Positions 33,358 to 47,284 are shown, numbered from the stretch's first letter. The stretch: 64,000 bases of DNA from Stictocephala bisonia (GCA_035578905.1 JAQJVL010000157.1:1550001-1614000), one strand, 5' to 3'. A program made the numbers and translations. Notes: generated from the sequence alone by a model not told the origin.

Positions 33358-35320
33358 GTAAAACCAGAATGATGTGTTAATTATTGTTGGCATCTCGTTT
33401 TCAACATATCTTTATATTTGTGTATTTTATTTATATTTGATTTGTTGTATTAATTTATCATATATGTATAGTTAGGCTTAATAGCCAGCTATATTCTTGA
33501 ACCTAAAGTCTACATCTTGTCCAGACCAGCAATAGCTCCACAGTAAGAACACAATAGGAACCTTTCACAATTCGTTCCATCACATTCAAAGGACTAATCT
33601 GTCTGCTTCTACTTCAAGTGAATCTTTCCATTCCATTTTGAAATCTCACTTGAACTGATTTCTTTTGAAGGAGATGCTTTCACTGGTTGCAAATCACTGG
33701 TTGCTTTTGTTGAATTGGAATATGGTACTTATTCCCTCTATTGAATAATTCATAGGATATTTTTAATTATTGGGAGAGATTTTTCTTGATCTGTAACTTG
33801 AAATAAGAGTATAATTTAAATTTACATGGTTTAGTCAACTTTTTATTTGAGAGGGATACTGCAATTTGGGTAGGTTAGAAATGATAGGATACCTGAAGTA
33901 GTTAGTACCACTGTGCGTTTATGGGTTGGGGGGTGCTACAGGCACTGTATGTTTACAAGTTATCTCATGAGACTCAAGATAAAGTAGTTTATTTGGACCT
34001 CACATCTGTAAATTTGAACTAGGTGTATGATACACAGCAGTGGGATGCATAGCAACATGTGCCAACAACTAATCAATTAATTACAGTACTGTATCCGTTA
34101 AAGTGCTTTGTCAGAATGACATATATTTTCCTAACATCTTGAGTAACTAAAAAATGGATTTAAAATAATAAGAGAAATAAGGCAGCTGCAAACTTACTTT
34201 AGAGGAAAAGTCCACTAAAACAGTACGCTACAACTTTGTCTATACAAATTAATTGAGACTGGAGGTGAACACCCAAATAAAGTACAAGTGTATTTAAAAA
34301 TAATTAATATAAGTTTGAATACATTTCATCAAATTAATTACCATAATATTTAGCCACAATTAAATGGTACAGTATTTCTGAGAGAAAAAGTCAGTCAGTG
34401 TTTTTGGGTAACCTTTGTACATTGTTTCTGGGCAGAATGATCTTTCATAACCATTTTTTTTCGCTTTGATGCCCTATCACAAAATAATTATTGTACACAA
34501 CAAAATAAATAAATTCTAAAAGAAGTCACAAAATATAACTATGATCATTAACATCTAAAACAACAGAGGAATACAATTCAATAAATGTTAAAAATAATCA
34601 CATCAACGGTATAGTTCGTTCAGGTTTCGGTCAGCAGGCCCAGGTGGCTGGGTCCATTTTGAGCCAGACTCTTTGTGGTTCATATTGTCAGTATAGTTTG
34701 TTCGGGTCCGGTAGGCCTAACAGGTCTTGGTCAGCAGTTCTGTCTGACCCAGACCATTAGATATGTTTGGTTGGATCATCGGATCTAGGTCTGACTTTAA
34801 CGAGTTTTTTTTTTAGCATCGTGATCTGGATCTCTCACTCACTTATATAATATGAGTCAAAAGAACGGATTGTGACCGAACAATACATATTTACTCGACA
34901 GGGATTGCTTTTTACGTTTACGTGACTTCTCTGCCACAACCTAGAGTGTTGCCACTACGACGTAACAGTGAAACCATTCGCGAACGTTGTTCATTCTGTT
35001 TTATAATGTACAGTACTGTACTTTTAGAAATTGTAAAAGGATGATTTAACACTATTTGTAGGTACTGTTACACTTAAATCGTAAATTAGTTGATATTTAA
35101 TTTTTTTTTCATCAAATAAATTTTTGTATCAGGGATTTATCTGCATACATCTAGATTAAAGAGGGCCGAATTAACTAGGTTGTACTATACATAAGTTTGA
35201 ATATAAAGACATAATACATACACAAATTTTCAATGTCATTGACATCTTCAGGTGATACTGCAGAAAGAGATACTGACTCAGTTTTAGTTGTTCCTGGGTA
35301 ATTGGCTATATAGTTATATA
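33358..35320. other. Start of intron 2, with a possible LINE tail relic
   Basis: At about 33565-33655 the + strand reads NSFHHIQRTNLSASTSSESF..ILKSHL, which resembles the WNSLP..IR...S...FK..LK..L end of non-LTR ORF2 proteins. The match is weak. At 34610-34740 two imperfect copies of TATAGTT[CT]GTTC[AG]GGT..GGTCAGCAG are seen. The rest is AT-rich with nothing supported. Confidence 0.35.
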
Positions 35321-36666
35321 CAGGGTGGCGCACGAAATGATTCAACATTTATTTTTGTTAAAGAAAATTTATTGTGAATGCAATATAGTACAGTTTGATA
35401 TAAATTGTCTACTGCATACCTGGACATTAGTTTGAGGCCATTACATGTTCAATGTGGGCACCTTCTTGTCTGACAACTGCTTCAACACGAACGCCTATGT
35501 TATTGATGACTCTGCGACACATATCCTCGGTTATCTCGTTACATGCCTCAATGATTTGCACTCGCAGATCCATCAGTGTGTTAGGATGTTTAGGGAAGAT
35601 CTTCTCCTTCAGAAATCCCCAAAGAAAATAATCACACGGATTCAAATCAGGGCTGTTTGGGGGCCAGTTATGACCACACGCAAAACGATTAGGAAATCGG
35701 CTTGAAATGACATTTTGGTTGAAATTTTCATGCAGAAAATTAGCCATGTGTGGTCTGGCTCCATCCTGCATGAACCACTGTTTCTCTAATTGAAACCTTT
35801 TTGCGATAAGTTGAGGTACAAAATAATTATGTAGCATGTTTAGATAACGCTCACTATTCACAGTATGTTAAAAAAAGAATGGCCCTATTAGCCCATGGCT
35901 CGAGATGACTGCCCATACCGTAACTCTTGGAGCATGATCCACTTTTTCATGTAGCATGAGTGGATTTTCAGAAGCCCAAAAACGCACATTTTGTTTATTT
36001 ACGTGCGTAAATTACTAAGTGAAAATTTGCCTCATCTGAGAAACAAACATTGTTAATCAATATGTTTGATTAATCAAAATGGAATTAACAGCACATTCTG
36101 GGAAAATCATTCGTTGAAGTTTGTTGTCAATTGTTACTTTAGGTAACACTGTAATTTTGTATGGATACAAATGCAAATCTTTGTTTAAAATTCTTTGCAC
36201 AGATCGCATAGAAATGTGAAGATCTGCTGCTGCTTTTCTAGTCGACTTGCCTGGACTCCTCACCAACGCTGCTCTGACAGCTTCAACATTCTGTGGAGTA
36301 CGGACAGTGGAAGGCCGTTGACGTTTCCTCTTTAATACTGAGCCATCACTATTAAATTTTTCATAAAGTCTACAAATAGTTTTAAATGATGGTGACCAGC
36401 GAGTTTGAAAAATGAGCACGAAACCGTCTTTGTGTAAGCACCACACTTTTTGTTTCATTAAAAAACAACACAGTCTTTATGCGTTGATCCACAGACAATC
36501 TTCCTTTGTCAGCCATCTTGCAACAATAATAATAATGGAAGAGGAAACAGAGGGAACTAATCTCCATAAACAGCTGATAGTTTTACCAACTTATAACACA
36601 GTAATAATAGGTAACCGGAATAAATACTACCAAAACAAATGTTGGATCATTTCGTGCGCCACCCTA
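35321..36666 (-). mobile_element. Tc1/mariner-superfamily element, 1346 bp, full length
   Basis: TA at 35319-35320 and 36667-36668 flank inverted ends. The left reads CAGGGTGGCGCACGAAATGA and the right, reversed, TAGGGTGGCGCACGAAATGA, and the similarity runs on into [TC]CAACATTT (about 27 of 29 identical). The element carries one minus-strand transposase gene spanning nearly its whole interior. It inserted into intron 2 of warts. Confidence 0.92.
35427..36516 (-). pseudogene. Mariner-like transposase with D-D spacing of 38 residues, frameshifted
   Basis: The start is MADKGRLSVDQRIKTVLFFN (ATG at 36514-36516). A shift at about 36405 leads to QTRWSPSFKTICRLYEKFNS and a GKSTRKAAADLHISMRSVQR helix-turn-helix (to about 36190). 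The first catalytic Asp is in CFSDEANFHL (about 36030), after another shift. WASENPLMLHEKVDHAPRVT follows, with a stop in a TTTTTTT run near 35875. The open 35427-35861 frame contains WFMQDGARPH (second Asp) and PPNSPDLNPCDYFLWG (third Asp) with 38 residues between the two. The C-terminus is RVEAVVRQEGAHIEHVMASN. About 3-4 lesions make it non-functional as read, and several lie in homopolymers. The spacing differs from canonical DD34D mariner and DD34E Tc1. Confidence 0.88.
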
Positions 36667-36668
36667 TA

Positions 36669-37674
36669 TTACACAGTTTATATACAGAACATAAAAGTTT
36701 GCCTATCTGATATTGAGGTTGGGACTTCAGTTATCCATTCTTTCTTCAGGTACTGTGCCAATTTCTTCTGAGATGGAGACTACTGGCATGAGGTAGAAAG
36801 GATCTGACTACTTAAGTGGTGTGACTAATATTGAACAAAATTCTGGTTATGAAGAGTATGGGAAGAAACAGAGTTTTAAAGATAGTGAATTTTTGAAATC
36901 TTGCCTGTGATGATTAATGCGTTTATTGAGGTTACCATTGGTAAGACCACTATGCTGAGTGGGGAAGTGATGGTATTACAGTTGGAAATTAAGTGTGTGG
37001 AGTTAGGTGCGGTTACCATGTATCTTAGGTTAAGAAAATGTTGAAGCTGGTAAATAATGTGGCTTAGAGATGATTGGGACAGTTTTGCAAACAATTTTTT
37101 CAAGGATTAGAACCAGGTAAATAAATTCTTCCTTCTTGGGACAGATATTTTTGTTCCTCTAAAAAAATAACAGTAGGAGGTGTATCTTAGATACCTTTGG
37201 AATAAGGCGGTGCTTTTAAGATGTTAAAGTAGGATATGGTTGAGTTTCTGTAGGCTAGTGGTAATCGTTTGTGACACAGGGTAAGTGATGCAACAATTTT
37301 TTTATTCGAATTTGTTTTTGGTTTGAGGACTGGACTGATTGGATTTTGATTCTGATAAGATTGGTAGTTAATCTCTCTTTGGAAGGCACTTAAATTTGTT
37401 GTTGTATTTAGGTTTATAGGAGAGGAGATTATCCGTTTGGCTCGGGTGGCTATGCTATATGGTTGGAAGGCCTATTCAGGTGACAAGATTCCTTATTCGG
37501 TTCCCCCCAATAAGATTAGTCTAGGAAAGGGGCTGTGCACCTGTACCCATAGCAGTAGGTACTCTTGATTTGATGGTAATTGATTCCAGAACTTAAGAAA
37601 TGGTTCTTTTTCAAGAATGAATTGAGTTTGAATTAGAAATTGCACACTAGGTTTGGTGTTAAAGAAAGCTTGTA
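36669..37674. other. Intron 2 spacer, no supported feature
   Basis: Moderately AT-rich. CATTGACATCTTCAGGTG just left of the mariner (about 35237) and the sequence to its right may be parts of one older retroelement, but no protein motif confirms it. Confidence 0.35.
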
Positions 37675-38501
37675 CAGTAGAACATCTTTAATCCGAACTC
37701 CTGTTATTCAAATGCTACCACGAGAAAGAAAAAATATGCATGTACATGACTGAAACAGAAAAATCCAACTCTACGTGGTTTGGATTCCACGTAAAGCTGT
37801 AGGGCCTCTAGTTGCCCCTGGCTATTGGGCTATTAATAAATAGTCCTTTCTGAGCTAAGTGGAACTGTGATAGTAACAATGACTACACTCATTCACCCCT
37901 CATATTCACCCATATCTCTACGATCGGGCGTCATAGAAATGAATAATGAAAAAATAATAATAATGAATAATTTTAATCATCCAAACATTGAAGTATTCAG
38001 TAATTCTCGCACTAGCAATAATCTATTTTTCCAGCAAACCACTTCTGCCATTTTTAGGTTAAATATGTTATTATAATTTTGTTATTGTCAGCAAATTCGT
38101 GACTTAGCACAAAAAACCGCAAGTCTTCATTGATTTAGAAGAAAATGCCTGACTTTTTTCAATAATTTATGTAATTACTGTAGTATGTATTGATTATTAT
38201 CTAGTTTTTATATAAATATTTACCAGGTTCAGTTTCTCATTTTTTAGTATAAAAGCAACATTATCAAATATATATGATAAGTATAATTTTTATTTATTGT
38301 AGTTCATGTTTATATTGTATGTACGTTGTTGAATAAACAGTACAAACTTTTACACTGTACAGCATTTATCTCTTTTCTTTAAACCTTAAGTAATATCTAT
38401 TTTAGCCATATTTAACTTTTTATGTGAAAATAACAACATGTTCTGTAATCCGAACACCTCCTCTCCGGTTTTAATTAGTTCAGATTAAAGAGGTTCTACT
38501 G
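37675..38501. mobile_element. pogo-type MITE, 827 bp
   Basis: TA at 37673-37674 and 38502-38503 flank CAGTAGAACATCTTTAATCC and its inverted partner CAGTAGAACCTCTTTAATCT (18 of 20). The interior contains dispersed repeat D in reverse orientation (37770-37865) and no transposase. Confidence 0.88.
37770..37865 (-). repeat. Dispersed repeat D, copy 2
   Basis: Reverse complement match to 8525-8640, including CTACAGCTTTACGTGGAATC. It lies inside the pogo-type MITE. Confidence 0.75.
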
Positions 38502-38780
38502 TATTGTTAAAGAAGAGCTCAATTAGTGGGTAGGCAATGAGCTTGAGGCATATTAGTGTAAATTGAAGTTGCATCTTGGTCACTAGTTTGTTATTTTGAG
38601 AGAGATTGGAAAGGAAACTCATCAATCAGAAGGACTTAGATGGCAGTAGTTAGATATTGGTGTTTGGCATGATGGAAGAGATTGTAAGTTCTTGATTAAA
38701 CTTTTCAAAGTGTTTTGGTGGGATGAAAATCTAGTTTTTTATTTGGAGGTAAATTTAACGTATGTAATTATATTTGTTCA

Positions 38781-38909
38781 TAATAGCAGTGGTTGAACCT
38801 TAATCAGAGGGTCAGATATCATCATTGGATTTGAAGTATATCTGTGAAGTATAATAGCAGTGGTTGAACCTTAATCAGAGGGTCAGATATCATCATTGGA
38901 TTTGAAGTA
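38781..38909. repeat. 58-bp exact direct duplication, 71-bp period
   Basis: TAATAGCAGTGGTTGAACCT... (58 bp) at 38781-38838 recurs identically at 38852-38909, separated by TATCTGTGAAGTA-type sequence. Perfect identity implies a recent event or an assembly artefact. Confidence 0.9.
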
Positions 38910-41352
38910 GTTTATGGCTCTGTGTTCAGTGACAATGAGATCCTGATCTTAAGACCCCTGTTACAGTCACCCATTGCTCGGAAACCAGTGTTCTGCTCCT
39001 TTTTTGAAGTAACACCTGCCTCCCTTCCACATGTCTGTCAGTCTATAATCCGCGTTTGATGACAAAGGACATATCCAGTGATATGTATCATAGATTTTCT
39101 ATAAAAAAGGATCCTATTTAGGAAGTTGTACATTTATCAAATATTTGCAAAAGGACAGAGTAAAAACTTTAAATTCGCATATTATATTCAATATTTAGAT
39201 CCATGCTTTGCTAATAAAAATATATAACCTTAATAAGAAATATATCACCATGACAACAAAACACAACTATATTTAGATTATATAAAAGAGAATATAGCCT
39301 TAAAATAAGTAAGCAATAATAACAGTAAACAAAACAAGACATTAATTATGGATAGTATTCAAAAGGTGATATTAATCTAAGGATGTCTACCAGTCACAGA
39401 AGTCGCCAAGAGTCACAAAATTTCATTCGTAGGCCACCAAATTACTTAAAAATACTGAGAACTTTACATACATAGTTTATTTTTTGTTTTGTTCTCGTGT
39501 CATCCAATGACGTTTTTATCGTTCACACAAGCATGTTGGTCATTCATAAGCAAGTGATGCGTATTCGGTAGAATACATTAAAGAAGAGAACGAGGGAAGA
39601 AAAGTAATGTTTTTAAAATGAAACTGAGAAATTCGTTAGGCAAGTTCATCACAATTGGCTGTTGCTTTGGCAACGTAAAGACACGACGGCTTGCGTGGAT
39701 AAGCAGCCACAGTGTTTTTTTTTTCTTTGCGCCATTCTTAACCTAACGTTAACGTTTCTTATAAATACTTTTTACTCCTGTAAATAATTACTATTATAAA
39801 TATATCATTAATAATGACATGAACTGGGATCATAAAAACTGTTAACTGAAACGTAGATAGATCTATTTTCTAGATGGCAATATTTCAGTTTTTCATTGGT
39901 CAATAATACAGTAGTTAGTTTCATCAAGTTCGTTCATCCTGTGCAGCTTGTTCTTCCGTCCATACACTACTTATGCAGTTTTAGATTAGTAACTGACCGA
40001 AGACAAGGTCATTACATTTGCTACTTTTCCAGCTGTTGTTCACTTGAATTGAGTTAGTTCAAATTACAATGAACAAATTAGTTCACTCGGTCACTGAGCT
40101 GACTAGTTATATACCCATCCCATCTCTACTGTTGTTTGTTGAAGAAAACAAAAGAAAGTGGACAGCTAGGGAAATGAATGAACTTAAAAAATAACAAATT
40201 TTAGAAGAAAAAAAAAACAAAGAGCTTTATAACATATAAAAAGGCAACAATTTTAAAAAAGTTGAAAATCAGACAAGATGTTTATTTTTAATAAATATTT
40301 TGCCTACTGAGAACTTTTTAAAAATATACTGTGTAATTATTGTTAAGTTTATCTAATTAAACCGTCTTCTAATTAAATATCTTGTGACCTACTTGGAATA
40401 CGTTATCTTAATGTAACTGTTGTGTATAAACACTTTTTCTTATATATGCAGTTTCTAGTCACCTGACAAAATTTGAAAACTGTCTGAAATTGGTCGAGAA
40501 TTGGCTAAGTTTTGATTTTTGGCTAAGCTTTTTATTTTGCAGAAATAATTTTTTTACCGAAAAATTAAGAAAAATCAATTTTACAACTTAAGTGTTTTTG
40601 ACATATTTTTGTTAATTTAAATGATATTTTAATATTTTTTTTAATCTCAATTTCTTTTTACACTGAATACAAGTTTGAAAGCTTTTTTGGTCTATGACAA
40701 TTATTTCTGGAGATATAATGTAAAAACTACTTTTATGGCGAATCGTGATTAGCCATTACGCGAACATTATAAACACCAACTATTGACCTCAAAACCGAAT
40801 TTGCATATACCTCTGCCAGAGGGACGGCCGGCAGGCTGTCCTGGAGGCAAAGCACCCAAATTTAACACAAATATAGATTTTTTGTGAAGGATATGTTAAG
40901 TTGGGCTCTGTTAGATTATTTTGTAACAAGTGTTTTTATTGGTGAAAAAATCTTTTTTTACAAAATCAATTATATATTATTATTCAGTATGAAAAGAAAA
41001 TACAAATAAGGATTTTTAAAATTTATTGTGAAAATTGAGTTTGCCGATTTTTCACAGTATAAAATGATCTTTTCTACTAATATAACTCAATTTAAGCACT
41101 TTGAAACAGTTAATTTTAATTATTATGAGGTGACTTGAAACTTACATAATTACTAATTTTAAAAATATTAAAAAATTTAAGAATCCTGCTCTTAAGGCAA
41201 AATTGTTTAATACATGGATTTTTACTTTTAATACTTAGCATTTTTATGTTATTTTTCTTCAATAAGTATTTTTAAATTTTCAATGTAATAATACGTGGAG
41301 GAACCAATTGTAAGATTGAAACTGACTAAAATTTGTTAGGTCATCAAATTAA
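38910..41352. other. Intron 2 spacer with a possible hAT end
   Basis: At about 40025-40133 is GTTGTTCACTTGAATTGAG..GTTCACTCGGTCACTGAGCTG..CCCATCTCTA. The terminal TAGAGATGGG (reversed) has hAT character, and the GTTCA-rich part resembles 58545-58605 inside the hAT element of intron 4. No left end or target duplication was found. The remainder is AT-rich without features. Confidence 0.35.
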
Positions 41353-43907
41353 CCCTAGAACTGATGATACTTATTTTCCAGAATGATGAGGCCCTTTTAA
41401 CTGGTTTGTTGATATATTTAAAAATAAATCATAATAAATATACAGTGAGCCTAAAATATATGTTGTTGTATATCATTTTATTCCATTTGAACTACAGAAT
41501 AACAAAAAGCAATAATATTTATTATTTTCTTACATCAAAATATTTTTTTTTTCATTAGTAATAAAAAAATTAATAAAATCAAAATAATATTTTTACTTTA
41601 CCTGTTTACAGTTTTTGTTCCACAGGAGCAAGACACAAATGTTAATTATAAAAAATGTTCACCATTTCATAGAATAAAAAACGTTATATGTACATTTTCA
41701 TCATAATATAAAAAATAAGAAAGTTATTTACAAAAAACTAAATTATATACAAGGCTGCTGTGATGAATGACGCTTAGTCCGAATCATCTTCAGATGCCTT
41801 CCTTTTTCTCCCAGTCTGGGTAGGCCTATAGAAATGTACCAATTTGGGGTAGCATGTAGGATGAATCCCACAATTACAACTGGGACACCAGTAGTAGCTC
41901 CGTTTCCTTTTTATATTGGGCATTTTAACGCAAACTATACATAATCTTTCCTTACGGCCTGGTAAGTGTTGTAGAGAATGTTCGCTGTCACCTTGTCCAA
42001 TATGAGGCACTGGGTCTGCTTGTGGAATTCTACTTGCTGCTAATTCAATTATGATGCTATCTACAAAGTCATCCCTATCCAATGGCTTGTCCGTGTTTTT
42101 AGAATACAAAACATATGCATCAAAAACTGCAATGTCAAGTAAATTGAAAAAGATTTTCTTCCAATACTTCTTACTGGCTCTACTGCATGAAAGATGATAT
42201 ATACTTTTATCACTATTATCTACACCTCCCATTTGTAAGTTATATTTATTTATAACGACTGGTTTCTTAGCTTGTAGACCACTTTTGCTTCGTACCACCT
42301 TATCTTCTGCGTGACACCCCGTTGTAAGTAAATATACCGGTTTCCTGGTCGCTTTTTGCTTATATCCCACTAGTAATATTTTGTTTTGCCTATAATAAAT
42401 ACTCTGCTCAACACCTAGCTTTTCCTCAATAACATTTTTTGATAGATCTTTAGTATTTTTGTTTACTGTGCCAGTGAGGTAAGTTTTATTTGCAAGTAGT
42501 ACACGAGCCAGTGGTAACTTTGTATAAAAGTTGTCAGTAAATATGTGGTAACCTTTATTCAAAAGATTACAACTGGTCATTTGATTCATAACAACTTTTT
42601 GAGTGAAAGGATCTTGTCCTCCAGCCAAAAAATCTCGTCCACTGTACAAAGATACATTCATAACATAACTAGATTTGCTATCGCAGAGTTCAAATTTTTT
42701 AATTCCAAATCTAGCATGTTTTTTGTTGGGCATGTATTGTATAAACACGCAACGGTTTTTCATTCCTATGAGCGATTCATCAATTGCCAAGTTCTGTTCA
42801 GGCATAAAATGTTCTTTTAGTTGATTATTTATGTAATCATAAAAACCACGAATTTTGTACCACGGATCATAGTCTGTGTGGGTTCGGGGAACAGCTTGTT
42901 TTGAACTGACGTGAAACATTGAGCTAATACTCTGAAACCTGTTTATTGACATTGTTTCAGAAAAAAAACTAATATATCTATTTTTCTTTTTGCTCCAATA
43001 ATCTACAATGTTCTTTTCCCTTATCAAGCCCATATTCAACACCAACGCTATAAATTTTTTCATATCAGTTACAGTTACATCGATCCACTTTTTTAGCCTA
43101 GAAAACTGTTTTAGTTCACCTGAATCTTTTTTCATTCTAATAGACTTCTCAGCATAAGAGTTCGTTTCCCGCACAAGCATGTTCCATATAAAGTTTGTAA
43201 AGAAGAGAGAGAAGTATGTTATAGGCCTAGAGTTTCTAGGGGGACAGTTCTTGATTCCAGGACTTCTAACAATGAACTCATTTTCAATATTTAGTTCTGG
43301 TTCAGGAGGTAGAACACGAATCCATTTTGGGGTTGCAACTCTATTTACAAGGGGTACACTAGAATCAGAAACACTTGAATCACTAGATTCATCATCATCA
43401 CTTGGTTCATAATCATCCTCACTACCTGACGAAAAATCTGCCAACGAAACATTGTCCGCAAATTCTGCAGATATATCACTTTCGGCATCTGAACTAATGT
43501 ATTCATCGTCTAGAATATTCCGAATGTCTTCTGATCCGACAGGATCATCCATTTTAGGTTATAATAAAAACAATAACAATTAATAATCCACTCACGAACA
43601 GTAACAATGCGACACTGGAGCACGCCCGCGCGCCAAATCGTTTCCCGCGCATCGCCATCAGCTGGCAATGATGCGTGCGCATGCGGCATTTAGATTTATT
43701 TTCAGCCAGTAAACAAATCACTGATCATTCGGATATTACTATCGATGTAGAAAACAAAACAGAGAATCGATTAGTGTAAATCACAACAACATAGATTAAG
43801 TGGTTACGGAGCTACGCGGCCGTGAATTAATGCGTCGTAAAACGCGACTTTATCAGTAAAGGGATATGTAAATGAGTCGTAATTTACGACTCATATCAGT
43901 TCTAGGG
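41353..43907 (-). mobile_element. Structurally complete piggyBac transposon, 2555 bp
   Basis: TTAA at 41349-41352 and 43908-43911 flank perfect 13-bp inverted ends CCCTAGAACTGAT. On the right a 19-bp perfect palindrome, GAGTCGTAATTTACGACTC, lies just inside the TIR (43874-43892). The element carries one minus-strand transposase ORF with no interruption. The 5' untranslated part (43553-43850) is CpG-rich and could hold the promoter. Intact TIRs, TTAA duplication and intact ORF together indicate a recent insertion. Confidence 0.95.
41774..43552 (-). CDS. piggyBac transposase, intact 592 aa
   Basis: The cut-and-paste transposase of the DDE/D fold is predicted nuclear. The N-terminus (1-66) is acidic and Ser-rich (SDAESDISAE, SDDDESSDSS), as is usual for the family. 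The body begins near 110 with ITYFSLFFTNFIWNMLVRET. Catalytic aspartates are D258 (NLAIDESLIGMKNR), D340 (YHIFTDNFYTKL) and D445, with D448 (MGGVDNSD), very close to the D268/D346/D447 of the cabbage-looper enzyme. A C-terminal Cys/His zinc-binding domain has C538, C541, C556, C559, C561, H564 and C567, followed by a basic GRKRK motif near the end. Length is typical (the reference protein is 594 aa). The frame has no stop or shift, and the gene lies antisense to warts in its intron 2. Confidence 0.95.
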   Translation of the reverse strand: MDDPVGSEDIRNILDDEYISSDAESDISAEFADNVSLADFSSGSEDDYEPSDDDESSDSSVSDSSVPLVNRVATPKWIRVLPPEPELNIENEFIVRSPGIKNCPPRNSRPITYFSLFFTNFIWNMLVRETNSYAEKSIRMKKDSGELKQFSRLKKWIDVTVTDMKKFIALVLNMGLIREKNIVDYWSKKKNRYISFFSETMSINRFQSISSMFHVSSKQAVPRTHTDYDPWYKIRGFYDYINNQLKEHFMPEQNLAIDESLIGMKNRCVFIQYMPNKKHARFGIKKFELCDSKSSYVMNVSLYSGRDFLAGGQDPFTQKVVMNQMTSCNLLNKGYHIFTDNFYTKLPLARVLLANKTYLTGTVNKNTKDLSKNVIEEKLGVEQSIYYRQNKILLVGYKQKATRKPVYLLTTGCHAEDKVVRSKSGLQAKKPVVINKYNLQMGGVDNSDKSIYHLSCSRASKKYWKKIFFNLLDIAVFDAYVLYSKNTDKPLDRDDFVDSIIIELAASRIPQADPVPHIGQGDSEHSLQHLPGRKERLCIVCVKMPNIKRKRSYYWCPSCNCGIHPTCYPKLVHFYRPTQTGRKRKASEDDSD

Positions 43908-43911
43908 TTAA

Positions 43912-46065
<2,154 letters not shown>

Positions 46066-46125
46066 TAATTAGTATATTAATTAGGTTAAATTGCTCAAGA
46101 TTAGAATATCTTAAAATGATCAAAC

Positions 46126-46505
46126 ATCCAATTATCATTAATACCAAATTTTTTATTATAGACCCCTGACTTTGCGGTGCTACTGTATTTACAAACGCTA
46201 AAAAATATCTAATCACATATTCATGTTTAGTGTTTAATCTACTCTATAACAGTACCAACAAGGTTTAGTTTTTATTTTTATTATACGTGTTAAATTTGAT
46301 GGAAGTTACAACTAAAAAACATGGTTTTCACGTAACTTTTTGAAGCTAGTGACTTTGAGTTGTCATTTTGTTTGAATTGTCACTTAAAAAAAAGTATTGG
46401 AGATTATTTTTTTTTCATCAATTCTAACTTTTACTATTAGCTGTAGTATACTGAAATTTCACGTCTTTTTGTTATTAATTTTTTTCCCAGGATCCTTGTA
46501 TTTCC
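46126..46505 (+). repeat. Dispersed repeat C, copy 1 (inverted partner at 49545-49895)
   Basis: About 370 bp match the reverse complement of 49545-49895. Shared blocks include TATTATAGACCCCTG / TAATAGACCCCTGG, CTACTGTATTTACAAA, GCTAAAAAATATCTAATCA, TTTAATCTACT.TATAACAG and TATACTGAAATTT / AATACTGAAATTT. It begins only about 95 bp after the warts exon 3 donor. A TTAA MITE follows directly at 46510. Confidence 0.88.
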
Positions 46506-46509
46506 TTAA

Positions 46510-46808
46510 CACATTCAGTGCGGATAACATCTATGAGCGTTGTGGCATCACCAAGCTATATGCGGCTGACGCCCGTGGGCGTAGCACCTTTGGCTGGCGC
46601 ATTACACACAATTGTTATGCTATATGCTATCAATACCAATGGGAGTTATTGATTATTTTTGTTAATTATGGCCTGTCATTACAAGTATATATCCTACCTA
46701 CATCATACCTATAATATTCTTATTATAGGTAACTAAATTTAGTTAAATAATAGCATTCCTTATTAGCACTGCCCATAGGTATATAATTTTTCGTTAGCAG
46801 TGAACATG
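46510..46808. mobile_element. piggyBac-type MITE, 299 bp
   Basis: TTAA at 46506-46509 and 46809-46812 flank CACATTCAGTGCGGATAAC and, reversed, CATGTTCACTGCTAACG. The ends belong to the same type as the MITE at 54299 (CACA.TCAGTGCTAAG). The interior has GACGCCCGTGGGCGT and other CpG-bearing words and no transposase. Confidence 0.78.
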
Positions 46809-46812
46809 TTAA

Positions 46813-47284
46813 TATGTTCGATTACTGAAATAGAGAGAACTACTGACTAAACTTCATACACTAAAAAAATAGTCATAATAAATATTAGAAGTATTTTTAT
46901 TTACAGTTTTAAGTTTACAATTTTAAGGCTCGCCGGCTGGCGTGATCAGCAGTGGTTGTACAGTCTGTTGTAGATCCAATTTTGTTGAGCCTCCAACCTG
47001 TTTTATATAGTTTTAGTTACAAAAGTGCATCATTCCTTCTTATCTTATCGATTACAGATAACCATTTTTGTAACTTTCGTTCATTAATAACTGAACCTGT
47101 ATTATCAGATAGCCTTTATTCTTATAGTTTCAGTATTGAATCAAGCAGTCCTTGTTTGAGCGTATCGTTCTAACTTACAATTATTTTTTATGTTAATCGT
47201 TTTCCTTCAAATGTGAATTTTAATTTAAAGTGTTGTGGTTGCTTGCGAAATTGCTCTACAAAATAATAAATAATTTTGGGAAAG
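46813..47284. other. Intron 3 spacer
   Basis: AT-rich, no supported feature. Its first bases may continue repeat C beyond the MITE. Confidence 0.35.

Noticed and set aside
46397..46714. 105-codon open frame just after warts exon 3
   Set aside because: It runs across the boundary of a TTAA MITE and shows no homology; chance frame.
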